Below, piece after piece: positions 8,501 through 14,065 of a stretch of 20,098 nt of DNA. Source of the stretch: JBAWAP01 sp049589355 (GTDB lineage: Bacteria; Chloroflexota; Anaerolineae; VGOG01); the NCBI GenBank assembly GCA_049589355.1, contig JBAWAP010000425.1:1-20098 (forward strand), written 5' to 3'. How positions within the stretch are numbered: position 1 is the stretch's first letter; every line of letters starts with the position of its first letter. A model generated the notes under the pieces. The model did not search any database. It had not been told where the DNA came from and saw nothing but the letters and a program-made list of their open reading frames with translations. The position numbers and the translations under genes are program-made.

Positions 8501-8676
8501 TGTTTTGTCCACACGACATAAGCCGATAAGACGATGATGATCAGACCCAGGGCGTAGAGAATTACACCGAGGATTGGTCTCCAACCCTTGCTTGTGGAAT
8601 GCGGGCTTTGGCTGTTGCCTGTCTCGACCGGGGAAGTATTGACCATCTCTTTTAGTCCTGGTGCATATCCTACCAT
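5587..8676 (-). CDS. Fusion of GH39-like glycosidase, beta-sandwich and O-antigen ligase
   Basis: A 1029-aa membrane protein. After a cytoplasmic tail of about 35 residues there is one membrane helix (about 35-56). Residues 75-405 form a TIM-barrel glycosidase of GH39/GH5-like type, with YQIWDEPNLSSHWG (Glu199, acid/base candidate) and ALWAVEFGWN (Glu320, nucleophile candidate). Residues 415-532 look like a beta-sandwich. From about 540 on there are ten or more helices with the O-antigen ligase signatures SRGAW (827-831), HPLFGVGLDNF (902-912) and HPHNIILDYWTRLGILG (933-949). The barrel should lie outside the membrane, the same side as the ligase active site, so one chain could trim or transfer a glycan and polymerise or attach it. 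An alternative start is Met11 (8646). Repeat-derived inserts occur at about 672-685 and 556-576. The substrate is unknown. Confidence 0.88.
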   Translation of the reverse strand: MVGYAPGLKEMVNTSPVETGNSQSPHSTSKGWRPILGVILYALGLIIIVLSAYVVWTKQEDAIRSHGYGLPPDVPQATVNPFGVNVALKQYDEAELEQALGLIEAGGFQWVRQTFPWADIEAQAGQYDWAAWDRIVTVVREHNLNLIAVLDTSPGWAQPSPEAAYRYSPPQEIADFGRFAQAFARRYREEIDYYQIWDEPNLSSHWGNAYVDPADYAHLLREGYIQVRSADPSSFVLMAGLAPNSEGGPLNLNEVAFLRGLYAAGADDYFDIVAVKPYGFDTGPDDRQVNSGILNFSRIQLVQEAMIASGGENKALWAVEFGWNALPPGWQGQPSIWGQVSEEEQAHYTVAAIERARDEWPWLGVLAVAHFQPDAPPDDPHWGFALVDEQWKPRPVYQRLRDLATAPPIAYPGRYPADHYTARYLGDWRLSPRGADIGKTGDSLVIPFKGTRLDLTVRRGDFWGILSVTVDGKPANRLPRDSQGHSYLVLHDPLSRTETVTLASGLADEVHEAELVAEGGWGQWAIVGWTVAREPNLLPYRLAWALLGICAVVLLVASSKQLAASYHLLPAACSLLKQFVGRYHDMPEGLQLAITLATALVFYFAPWPFVSLLALALLAISICLRLDIGLALVAFSIPFFLYPKHILGMALSMVEIATLLCLAAWLLKTSIQLPTSNLQPPASSLDFAVIFFVALSAFSLLIAENFGVAMREFRVVVFESALFYFLLRATPLARRHLWRIVEALILAAVIVSLIGLYQYFFTSDVITAEGVRRIHGVYGSPNNLGLFLGRIVPILAAVTLFGSSLRRRAIYCLIGLPVALCLYLTYSRGAWLLGLPAAFIFLGLMRGKKTLLIALLAILVIALSLLPLIGTERLASLFNTQSGTTFLRLKLWQGSLNMIRDHPLFGVGLDNFLYQYRTRYVLPEAWEELDLSHPHNIILDYWTRLGILGVIAIGWLQFAFFRKALRLHRQLGDRNLKALLLGLMASMVAFLAHGLIDNSYFLVDLAFVFCLTLGVVARVEEPGGNEGKD
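6622..6663. repeat. Six tandem heptamers inside the fusion gene
   Basis: Six 7-bp units (GAGGCTG twice, GAGGTTG three times, GAAGTTG once) lie in tandem. They encode IQLPTSNLQPPASSL in frame between two membrane helices of the ligase half. Forty-two bases equal 14 codons, so the frame is kept. Confidence 0.9.
6946..7015. repeat. Degenerate short-repeat insert at the barrel/ligase junction
   Basis: This stretch encodes ASSKQLAASYHLLPAACSLLKQ, with imperfect 7-bp periodicity built on GCAGCC/GCTGCC-like units. It lies right after the first helix of the ligase half. The periodicity is weaker than in the other arrays, so the call is tentative. Confidence 0.45.
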
Positions 8677-8732
8677 AAACTGCCTTTATCTGCAAACAGA
8701 GCTCTCTGCTGAATGCGGCCAAGCACCGCTGC

Positions 8733-8761
8733 TTGACGAGAAAAGCAAAATGGATTAAAAT
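8733..8761 (+). promoter_or_regulatory. Sigma70-type promoter of the mazEF-like pair
   Basis: TTGACG (8733-8738) and TAAAAT (8756-8761) are separated by 17 bases. The predicted start, near 8768, leaves a leader of about 47 bases before the antitoxin ATG. It faces away from the fusion gene, so the 138-base gap (8677-8814) is a divergent promoter region. I see no equally clear promoter for the fusion gene. Confidence 0.65.
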
Positions 8762-8814
8762 AATCATCTGAAGCTAGCCTCAATGCCGGGCTCAAGACGA
8801 GAAGGTGATGAAGA

Positions 8815-9045
8815 ATGACTATGCATGATGTTACTGTCGCCAGAATTCAAGAACTACCCGAATCCCTAGTTCAGGAGGTGGACGATTTCATTGACTTTCT
8901 GCTGATGAAGCATGACAGGGCGCGCTGGCAGTTATGGGTGCATTTCGCTGAAGCCCTGGAAATGGCTGAATCAGACTTTATTGACTACTTATCTAACCTG
9001 GAGGATTACGAAAATCGTCTAGCCCGCGGCGAAATCCAATGGTAA
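8815..9045 (+). CDS. MazE/DUF2281-like antitoxin
   Basis: A 76-aa acidic protein. Residues 10-33 (RIQELPESLVQEVDDFIDFLLMKHD region) match the DUF2281/VapB-like start used by many small antitoxins. The C-terminus YENRLARGEIQW is the kind of flexible tail that wraps the toxin in MazF complexes. It starts at ATG 8815 with GAAGG 9 bases upstream; a second ATG at 8821 is possible. Its last 7 bases overlap the MazF start, giving translational coupling typical for toxin-antitoxin pairs. No classical AbrB-type DNA-binding motif is obvious, so who represses the promoter is unclear. Neutralisation of the downstream MazF is inferred from position and family. Confidence 0.82.
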   Translation: MTMHDVTVARIQELPESLVQEVDDFIDFLLMKHDRARWQLWVHFAEALEMAESDFIDYLSNLEDYENRLARGEIQW

Positions 9046-9383
9046 CCATCCATCGTGGCGATGTGGTTCTGTGCGATCTGAATCCGATAATCGGCACGGA
9101 ACAAGCCGGCATACGGCCTGCGGTTGTGGTGCAAGTTGACCCTGCGAATGTTGTGAGCCCCCATACGATTATTGTGCCTTTTACGACGAGAATCCGACGG
9201 GCTCTTTTGCCTTCGCACGCCTTAGTTTCCGCAGGAGTCGGTGGTTTGAGTAAGGATTCTGTAGTACTTTGTGAGCAGATTAGAGTGATAGACAAACGTA
9301 GGATCATCAGGGTTCTTGGCCACTTGGATGACCCACATCTCGAAGAAATAGGGAAAGCTCTGGGTACGATTCTGGGGCTATAG
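9039..9383 (+). CDS. MazF/PemK-family mRNA endoribonuclease toxin
   Basis: A 114-aa toxin that would cleave mRNA at short sequence motifs and halt growth when free of its antitoxin. The family features are present: the N-terminal strand IHRGDVVLCDLNPIIGTEQAGIRPAVVVQ holds the conserved RGD and the G.EQ.G.RPAVV block with the catalytic arginine. The later strands IIVPFTTRIRRALLPSHA and LSKDSVVLCEQIRVIDKRRI supply the Ser/Thr and the Q.R element. The length is typical. It overlaps the antitoxin gene by 7 bases and shares its promoter. No residue loss is evident, so the toxin looks active. The cleavage motif cannot be deduced. Confidence 0.93.
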   Translation: MVTIHRGDVVLCDLNPIIGTEQAGIRPAVVVQVDPANVVSPHTIIVPFTTRIRRALLPSHALVSAGVGGLSKDSVVLCEQIRVIDKRRIIRVLGHLDDPHLEEIGKALGTILGL

Positions 9384-9466
9384 AAGGCTTGGTACGACCG
9401 CTAACAGCGGCGGCTTTGCTGTACTTCGGCAACCTGTGAAAAGTTAAAGGAAGCGAGGAAGAAAAC

Positions 9467-10117
9467 ATGGCACAAATTGAACTGAATGGGCAGAAAAGGA
9501 GCGTGTTGGGCAAGAAGGTGAAAAACCTGCGTCGTGAGGGGCTGGTTCCCGCTGTGGTGTATGGCCACGAGACCGCCCCGGTTCCCCTACAAGTTGAGGA
9601 GCGGGAGTTGAATCGTGTCTTGGCCCAGGCTGGGGGGCATCGGTTGATCGCCTTGAAAATCGGCCGGTCTAGAACCCCCCAAATGGCCTTGGCCAGGGAG
9701 GTGCAATGGGATGTAATCACCCGTAGGCCCCTTCACGTTGATTTCTACGCCGTGGTTATGACCGAGAAGATCACTACAGAAGTGCCTTTGGTCTTCGTCG
9801 GCGAAGCGCCAGCGGCAGTTCAGGCAGGGGCTATCTTGTTGCAGGGGCTCGACGAAGTGGAGATAGAGTGTCTGCCCGGAGACCTGATCGAGGCCATCGA
9901 GGTTGACGTGAGCGAGCTAGAGGAGATAGATCAGACCATCTATGTCAAAGATCTTCGGGTGCCTCCTGCGGTAGACATACTGACCGACGCCGAGGAGATA
10001 GTGGCCAAGGTTACCTGGGCTGCCGCTGAAGAGGTGGAGGAGGTGGTGCCAGTAGCGCCGGCGGAGGTGGAGGTTATCGCCAGGGGCAAGGTGGAGGTAG
10101 AGCCTGAAGAGGAATAG
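9467..10117 (+). CDS. rplY: Ribosomal protein L25 (Ctc/TL5 type)
   Basis: A 216-aa large-subunit protein that binds 5S rRNA. The N-terminal L25 domain starts with ELNGQKRSVLGKKVKNLRREGLVPAVVYGH and contains VQWDVITRRPLHVDFYAV. A second beta domain follows, with VPLVFVGEAPAA and GGLDEVEIECLP-like sequence, as in the long Ctc/TL5 form. The C-terminal 35 residues are very acidic (repeated E and EVE). A purine-rich AAGGAAGCGAGGAAG stretch precedes the ATG. The gene follows the mazF-like toxin by 83 bases. That gap holds a small hairpin near 9398 but no convincing terminator, so partial read-through from the toxin operon is possible. The assignment is firm. Confidence 0.95.
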   Translation: MAQIELNGQKRSVLGKKVKNLRREGLVPAVVYGHETAPVPLQVEERELNRVLAQAGGHRLIALKIGRSRTPQMALAREVQWDVITRRPLHVDFYAVVMTEKITTEVPLVFVGEAPAAVQAGAILLQGLDEVEIECLPGDLIEAIEVDVSELEEIDQTIYVKDLRVPPAVDILTDAEEIVAKVTWAAAEEVEEVVPVAPAEVEVIARGKVEVEPEEE

Positions 10118-10131
10118 CAATTGGAAGCAGA

Positions 10132-10329
10132 GTGACCAATGCCAATCGCGTCAACCAGTTACACGCTCAAATCGTGAGCGAGATGAAAGCGGCGGGCTTG
10201 ATCGAAGATTTGCTTTGGGCGCCACCGCCGGTGGTATCAGTCGAGGAACGCGCACGCTTAGCAAAAAGGTTGAGCCGGGGCAAACCTCTTTCTGAAATCA
10301 TCATTGAGGACCGGGAGGGGCGTGCGTGA
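10132..10329 (+). CDS. Small antitoxin-like protein without visible toxin
   Basis: A 65-aa protein starting at GTG 10132, 14 bases after rplY, with GGAAG just upstream. It has a helical N-terminus (VNQLHAQIVSEMKAAGLIEDLLW), a proline-rich linker, then SVEERARLAKRLSRGKPLSEIIIEDREGRA. The second half is the pattern I associate with small antitoxin-like proteins that normally precede a PIN-domain VapC gene. No toxin follows: the next feature is a terminator and then a convergent aminotransferase gene. It may be an orphan, a solitary regulator or the residue of a lost pair. The family link is by eye only. Confidence 0.65.
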   Translation: MTNANRVNQLHAQIVSEMKAAGLIEDLLWAPPPVVSVEERARLAKRLSRGKPLSEIIIEDREGRA

Positions 10330-10354
10330 CTAACTATTAGCGGGTAGAAAACGG

Positions 10355-10389
10355 ATAGCCGCTGGTCCCATCGAACCGGCGGCTATTTT
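10355..10389 (+). terminator. Hairpin terminator after rplY and the small gene
   Basis: ATAGCCGCTGGT (10355-10366) pairs with ACCGGCGGCTAT (10375-10386) around an 8-base loop, with one G-T pair, and is followed by TTTT. An A-run just before the stem gives a T-run on the other strand, so it may also serve the convergent aminotransferase gene. Confidence 0.8.
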
Positions 10390-10412
10390 GATCCTGTCGA
10401 GTGCCCACTTTT

Positions 10413-11579
10413 TCAGCCGAGCCTGGCTATCGCCTCGCCGATTCTGCTCAAGGCTTTCTGTATGTTCTCCACCGAGTTAGCATAAGAGAAGCGCACGAAG
10501 CCCTCGCCGTACTCGCCGAAGGATGTGCCGGAGAGGGTGGCCACGCCGGCTTCGTTAAGCAGGAAATCCTGCATCTCGCGGGAGCTTTTGCTCGTGCCCT
10601 CGATGTTGGGGAAGACGTAGAAGGCACCTTTAGGCCTCAGGCAGCGGAAACCGGGGATCTGGTTGAGGCCGTCCACGATGACGTCCCGCCGCTCGCGGAA
10701 AGCCTCGACCATCTTCCTGGACTCGTCCTGCGGCCCCTTGAGGGCCTCGACGCCGGCCCACTGGCTGAAGGCGGCAGTGCAGGAGTTGGAGTTGACCATC
10801 AGATTGGTCACCTGCACTGCCAGCCACTCGGGCATCACACCGTAACCCAGTCGCCAGCCCGTCATGGCATAGGTCTTGGAGAAGCCATCCAAAAGAATGG
10901 TTCGCTGCTCCATGCCTGGGAATTGGGTGATGCTGGCGAACTCTCCCTCGTAGAGGATGCGGTTGTAGATCTCATCGGAGAGCACCATGACGTCGTTCTC
11001 GATGGCCACCTCGGCGATGGCTTCCAAGTCCTCCTTGGTCAGCACGCCGCCAGTGGGGTTATGCGGCGAGTTGAGGATGATCATCTTAGTCTTAGGGGAG
11101 ACCAGGCCCTTGAACTCTTCGATGTCGAAGCGGAAGTCCCTTTCCATCAAAAGCGGGACAGGCACGGGTGTGGCACCGGCGAAGTTGATCATTGATTCGT
11201 AGATGGGGAAGCCTGGGTTGGGGTAGATGACTTCATCGCCCTTCTCGCACAGGGCCAGGATGGTGAAGAACATGATGGGCTTGCCGCCCGGGGTGACCAC
11301 TACCTGGCCTGGATTGACTTCGATGCCTCGTGTGGTGGAAATCTCCTCGGCGATGGCTTCCCTGAGCTGGGGGATCCCTGCCGACGGGGTGTAATGGGTC
11401 TGGCCCTCGCGCAGAGCCTTGATGGCCGCCTCCACAATGTTGGCAGGGGTGTCGAAATCGGGCTCGCCGATTTCCAGGTGGACGATCTCCCGTCCCTGGG
11501 CCTCCAGTGCCCTGGCCTTGACCAAAACCTCGAAGGCCGTCTCTGTGCCTAGCCTGCTCATTCTGGTAGCGAGTTTCAT
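10413..11579 (-). CDS. PLP-dependent aminotransferase, class I (aspartate aminotransferase-like)
   Basis: A 388-aa fold-type I enzyme that moves an amino group between an amino acid and a 2-oxo acid using pyridoxal phosphate. Motifs: IGEPDFDTP, YTPSAGIPQLREAIA, NSPHNPTGG (substrate/PLP region), SDEIYNRILY with Asp202 and Tyr205, and GFSKTYAMTGWRLGY with the Schiff-base lysine Lys235. The C-terminus contains VRFSYANS with the carboxylate-binding arginine. The length is typical of the aspartate/aromatic subfamily. The start is certain: a perfect AAGGAGG lies 6 bases before the ATG at 11579. A 22-codon ORF (11644-11576) ends in an ATGA overlap with this start. The preferred amino acid cannot be told from the sequence. 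Confidence 0.93.
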   Translation of the reverse strand: MKLATRMSRLGTETAFEVLVKARALEAQGREIVHLEIGEPDFDTPANIVEAAIKALREGQTHYTPSAGIPQLREAIAEEISTTRGIEVNPGQVVVTPGGKPIMFFTILALCEKGDEVIYPNPGFPIYESMINFAGATPVPVPLLMERDFRFDIEEFKGLVSPKTKMIILNSPHNPTGGVLTKEDLEAIAEVAIENDVMVLSDEIYNRILYEGEFASITQFPGMEQRTILLDGFSKTYAMTGWRLGYGVMPEWLAVQVTNLMVNSNSCTAAFSQWAGVEALKGPQDESRKMVEAFRERRDVIVDGLNQIPGFRCLRPKGAFYVFPNIEGTSKSSREMQDFLLNEAGVATLSGTSFGEYGEGFVRFSYANSVENIQKALSRIGEAIARLG

Positions 11580-11644
11580 CGTTGTCCTCCTTGATTTTGG
11601 GAATTAGCTCCCGGATGGGTTTCGTCTATGATGTCTTGGGGCAT
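11576..11644 (-). pseudogene. 22-codon leader ORF beginning like the PLD-SNF2 helicase
   Basis: The ORF starts MPQDIIDE and runs to a TGA overlapping the aminotransferase ATG. Its first eight codons nearly repeat the start of the helicase gene at 17731 (MPHDIIDN), with one mismatch in about 23 bases. The rest shows no similarity. It has no ribosome-binding site of its own. It may be a gene-start scar or a coupling leader. Confidence 0.35.
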
Positions 11645-11653
11645 GAATGAATC

Positions 11654-11887
11654 TTGTTGACTCGACACCAGGTAGAACGAGCTTTGCAGGAATGTGAACT
11701 GATTGAAGACTACCCCGTGCTACATCGCCCGCTGCCCGATTGCCTGGTTCTGGGCTGGCTGACGCCCGCTGAGCCGGTACACGCAGTGGTCGCCATTGAC
11801 CTGGAGCGAGATCGTATTTTTATGGTAACGGTGTATAAGCCCAGCGAGGAGGAATGGGAAGATGACTGGCGAACAAGAAAGAAGTGA
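11654..11887 (+). CDS. DUF4258-family protein, short N-terminus
   Basis: A 77-aa protein matching the second part of DUF4258: VERALQECELIEDYP, CLVLGWL, PVHAVVAIDLERDRIFMVTVYKP and the ending EEEWEDDWRTRKK. The family has a BECR-like fold and commonly acts as the toxin-like partner of YgiT-type zinc-finger proteins. The usual first strand and helix with HA..RM..RGI are absent. An in-frame TGA at 11648-11650 forbids a longer start, leaving TTG codons at 11654 or 11657 without a good ribosome-binding site. So the gene is either a short form or 5'-truncated, possibly inactive. It overlaps the zinc-finger gene by 26 bases. Confidence 0.7.
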   Translation: MLTRHQVERALQECELIEDYPVLHRPLPDCLVLGWLTPAEPVHAVVAIDLERDRIFMVTVYKPSEEEWEDDWRTRKK

Positions 11888-12128
11888 TGGCCGTTGCCCA
11901 CTGTGTGGGGGACGGTTGCTCCCTAAGCAGATGGCAACCATCCCATTCGTTCTGGAAAACACAGTGGCTGTCATCAAGGACGTGCCAGCCGAGGTGTGCG
12001 CTAGTTGCCACGAGTCCTACATGACAGGGGAAGTGACAGACAGAGTGACCGCTCTGCTCAAGCAATTGCGCTCGTTGCAAACGGAGGTCTCGGTCATCTC
12101 GTACTTGGCTTTGCCAAGAGCAGCTTGA
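11862..12128 (+). CDS. YgiT-type zinc-finger protein (MqsA N-domain-like antitoxin)
   Basis: An 88-aa protein with two zinc-binding pairs, CPLCGG near residue 12 and CASCHESY near residue 46, separated by a beta-rich stretch (PFVLENTVAVIKDVPAEV). This is the N-terminal zinc domain of MqsA-type antitoxins, ending in a helix (VTDRVTALLKQLRSLQTEVSVISYL). No HTH domain follows, as usual for the stand-alone YgiT type. It overlaps the end of the DUF4258 gene, so the two are translated together. The ATG at 11862 follows GAGGAATGGGAAG. Binding and silencing of the DUF4258 partner is inferred from the well-known pairing of these families. Confidence 0.85.
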   Translation: MTGEQERSDGRCPLCGGRLLPKQMATIPFVLENTVAVIKDVPAEVCASCHESYMTGEVTDRVTALLKQLRSLQTEVSVISYLALPRAA

Positions 12129-12155
12129 GTTGCAGCTTTCCCCAACGCCATTCTG

Positions 12156-12183
12156 AAGCCGCCGGATAACTGGCGGCTTTATT
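12156..12183 (+). terminator. Hairpin terminator after the DUF4258/YgiT pair
   Basis: AAGCCGCC (12156-12163) pairs perfectly with GGCGGCTT (12172-12179) around an 8-base loop. It is followed by a T-rich tail (TTATTGTTT). It lies 28 bases after the zinc-finger stop. Confidence 0.8.
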
Positions 12184-12192
12184 GTTTGCTAC

Positions 12193-12306
12193 TCACAACC
12201 CATAGTTCACCGGGTTCGTTTCAACCTGTCGCAGATGGGTCACCTGTTGCTGAAAGGATTTGACCCGTTCCAGAGTCACCTGAAGCTCCTGATCGTTTCT
12301 AATCAT
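12193..12306 (-). pseudogene. Truncated small ORF (possible decayed antitoxin-like gene)
   Basis: A 37-codon frame on the minus strand reads MIRNDQELQVTLERVKSF, QQQVTHLRQVE and TNPVNYGL before a TGA. Its amphipathic helical pattern and the TNP.NY ending look protein-like. I associate them with a larger family of small proteins that continue with a second helical half. Here that half is missing, so truncation is likely. An in-frame ATG at 12333, right after a REP-like arm, would extend it by nine residues. No ribosome-binding site is clear. Confidence 0.45.
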
Positions 12307-12335
12307 TATGGTCAAAAAGGTGGGAAAAGCCATCC

Positions 12336-12438
12336 AGGTGCCAGGCACTTAAGTGGCTACTTTGGCCTTAAGGTTGTCTTCCAAATGGTTTGTACTTATC
12401 TATATCTATGGGCGATCCATCGGAAGTGCCTGGCACCT
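12336..12438. repeat. REP-like inverted pair flanking 73 bp
   Basis: AGGTGCCAGGCACTT (12336-12350) and its exact reverse complement AAGTGCCTGGCACCT (12424-12438) enclose 73 bp with no feature I can recognise. Each arm is itself an imperfect palindrome (GTGCC-T-GGCAC). The arms share AGGTGCC...CACTT with the hairpins at 17745 and 18391. Confidence 0.85.
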
Positions 12439-12560
12439 CAAACACCCTCCACCACCCCAATCTCCTCCTCCGTCAACCCATACCCCTCATACACCGGTGC
12501 GTCAATCTCCGCATCCTTCGAAAGCGGATAGAGGAATCCCAAGGCCAAGACGCCTGAAGT
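12438..12560 (-). pseudogene. C-terminal remnant of a DNA methylase / restriction-type protein
   Basis: The minus-strand frame between a TAA (12563-12561) and a TGA (12440-12438) encodes a 40-residue tail containing GFLYPLSKDAEIDAPVYEGY and YGLTEEEIGVVEGV. The ending YGLTEEEI..VEG is the C-terminus I know from large DNA methylases of the Eco57I/PglX-like type and related restriction enzymes. No start and no upstream homology are present, so it is the stub of a deleted gene. Its TGA is the edge of the REP-like arm. Family assignment rests on one short motif. Confidence 0.55.
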
Positions 12561-12609
12561 TTAGCACAGAGGGGACTTTTTGACAAGGCGAGTTCCGCCA
12601 TACCCACCT

Positions 12610-12651
12610 AAAAGGCAAGCCCCCGCCGCCTCTGAATGAGGCGAAGGGGCC
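12610..12651 (-). terminator. Terminator downstream of serS
   Basis: On the minus strand GCCCCTTCGCCTC (from 12650) pairs with GAGGCGGCGGGGGC (to 12619) around a 5-base loop, with a small internal mismatch. It is followed by TTGCCTTTT. It lies about 50 bases after the serS stop. Confidence 0.7.
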
Positions 12652-12697
12652 TGCTAATCAGCCTCTCTATTTGCCGGCTTCGGCTTGGGCCACCCAT

Positions 12698-13993
12698 CTA
12701 TGCCTTAACCGCCGATGCGGAGATAACTTCCAGACCTCCCATGTAAGGGCGCAGAGCTTCTGGAATGACAACGCTACCATCGGCTTGCTGATAGTTCTCC
12801 AGGATGGCCAAGAAGGCTCGTCCTACAGCGACGCCCGACCCATTCAGTCCGTGTACGTACCTTGGTTTTTCGCCAGGGGCTGGCCTGTAGCGAACGTTAC
12901 CACGACGTGCCTGGAAATCCTCACAATTGCTACAGGAGGAAATCTCCCTATAAGCGTTCTGCCCTGGCAGCCAGACCTCTATATCATAAGTCTTCGCTGA
13001 AGCAAACCCCATATCACCGGTGCAGACCGTCACTACCCTGTACGGGAGCTCCAGTCTCTGCACAACCTCCTCGGCGTCACGTACCATGCTTTCCAGTTCC
13101 TGGTATGACGTTTCTGACGAGCACAATTTCACGAGCTCTACCTTGTTGAATTGGTGCACCCTGATCAACCCCCGCACATCCCGTCCCGCTGCACCAGCTT
13201 CGCGGCGAAAACACGGGGTAAAGGCTGTGTAGTACAGGGGCAACTGATCGGCGTCCAGGATCTCGTCCAGGTGGATATTCACCAGACAGACCTCCGCGGT
13301 CGGGATCAGGTAGAGATCGTCATCCCGACAGCGATAGAGCTCTCTTTCGAATTTCGGGAGGTTCGCTGATCCAGTCATCGTGCGGCTATTTACCAAAAAA
13401 GGCGGCAATATTTGAGTATATCCATGCTCATTGGTTTGTAAATCCAGCATGAAATTGATCAATGCCATCTCCAGCTTGGCACCTAGCCCCTTCAGCATGT
13501 AAAATCTGGATTCGGCCAGTTTTACCCCGCGTTCAAAATCTATGATCCCCAGCCGCTCACCGATTTCCCAGTGGGGCAAAGGCTCGAAATCAAACTCCGG
13601 AGGCTCTCCCCAGCGTCTTATTTCCATGTTGTCCTCATCACTTTCACCGACAGGGACACTGGGGTGAGGTACGTTGGGGATGTTCAAGAGCAAAGCGTTC
13701 AAGCTCTCCTCGCATGCGCTAAGTTGAGAATCGAGCTCTGTGATCCGCTTACTCACGTCATGCACCTCGGCTTTGAGCTGTTCGGCCTCGGCCCCTTTCT
13801 TGTCTTTCAGGCTTCCGATCTTTTTGGAGATGCTGGTACGCTGACTCCTAAGCGGCTCGACTTCCTGCAGGAGGCTACGTCGCTCCTCGTCGAGGCGGAC
13901 GACCTCGTCAACAACTGACACATCAGCACCCCGCTTCCGCATGGCTTCACGAGCCAGCTCCGGATTCTCTCTAATGAACCTTAGATCGAGCAT
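12698..13993 (-). CDS. serS: Seryl-tRNA synthetase
   Basis: A 431-aa class II aminoacyl-tRNA synthetase that charges tRNA-Ser with serine in the cytoplasm. The N-terminal coiled-coil arm (about residues 28-100, rich in E, R, L and K) contacts the long variable arm of tRNA-Ser. The catalytic core has TGSANLPKFERELY, LIPTAEVCLVN, motif 2 FRREAGAAGRDVRGLIRVHQF (in two halves) and motif 3 NGSGVAVGRAFLAILENYQ. Length and domains are complete. The ATG at 13993 has a strong GGAAGGAGG 6-7 bases upstream. The gene is preceded by a serine T-box leader and a consensus promoter, so expression should rise when uncharged tRNA-Ser accumulates. Confidence 0.97.
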   Translation of the reverse strand: MLDLRFIRENPELAREAMRKRGADVSVVDEVVRLDEERRSLLQEVEPLRSQRTSISKKIGSLKDKKGAEAEQLKAEVHDVSKRITELDSQLSACEESLNALLLNIPNVPHPSVPVGESDEDNMEIRRWGEPPEFDFEPLPHWEIGERLGIIDFERGVKLAESRFYMLKGLGAKLEMALINFMLDLQTNEHGYTQILPPFLVNSRTMTGSANLPKFERELYRCRDDDLYLIPTAEVCLVNIHLDEILDADQLPLYYTAFTPCFRREAGAAGRDVRGLIRVHQFNKVELVKLCSSETSYQELESMVRDAEEVVQRLELPYRVVTVCTGDMGFASAKTYDIEVWLPGQNAYREISSCSNCEDFQARRGNVRYRPAPGEKPRYVHGLNGSGVAVGRAFLAILENYQQADGSVVIPEALRPYMGGLEVISASAVKA

Positions 13994-14027
13994 GTTGTCC
14001 TCCTTCCAGACATCGTTGGTTTACTCC

Positions 14028-14065
14028 AAAACAAAGAGCTCTCGATCCTTAAGGACGAGAGCTCT
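14028..14065 (-). terminator. Intrinsic terminator of the serS T-box leader
   Basis: On the minus strand AGAGCTCTCG with TCC pairs with GGA and TCGAGAGCTCT around TTAA, and is followed by TTGTTTT. Formation of the upstream antiterminator would compete for its 5' arm. Confidence 0.85.

Noticed and set aside
8315..8767. 150-codon frame overlapping the start of the fusion gene
   Set aside because: It is in another frame of a region with clear GH39-like coding in the fusion gene, and its translation lacks domain features.
9391..9420. Terminator between mazF and rplY
   Set aside because: Only a 5-bp stem (CCGCT/AGCGG) with a 3-base loop and no T-run directly after it, so read-through is as likely.
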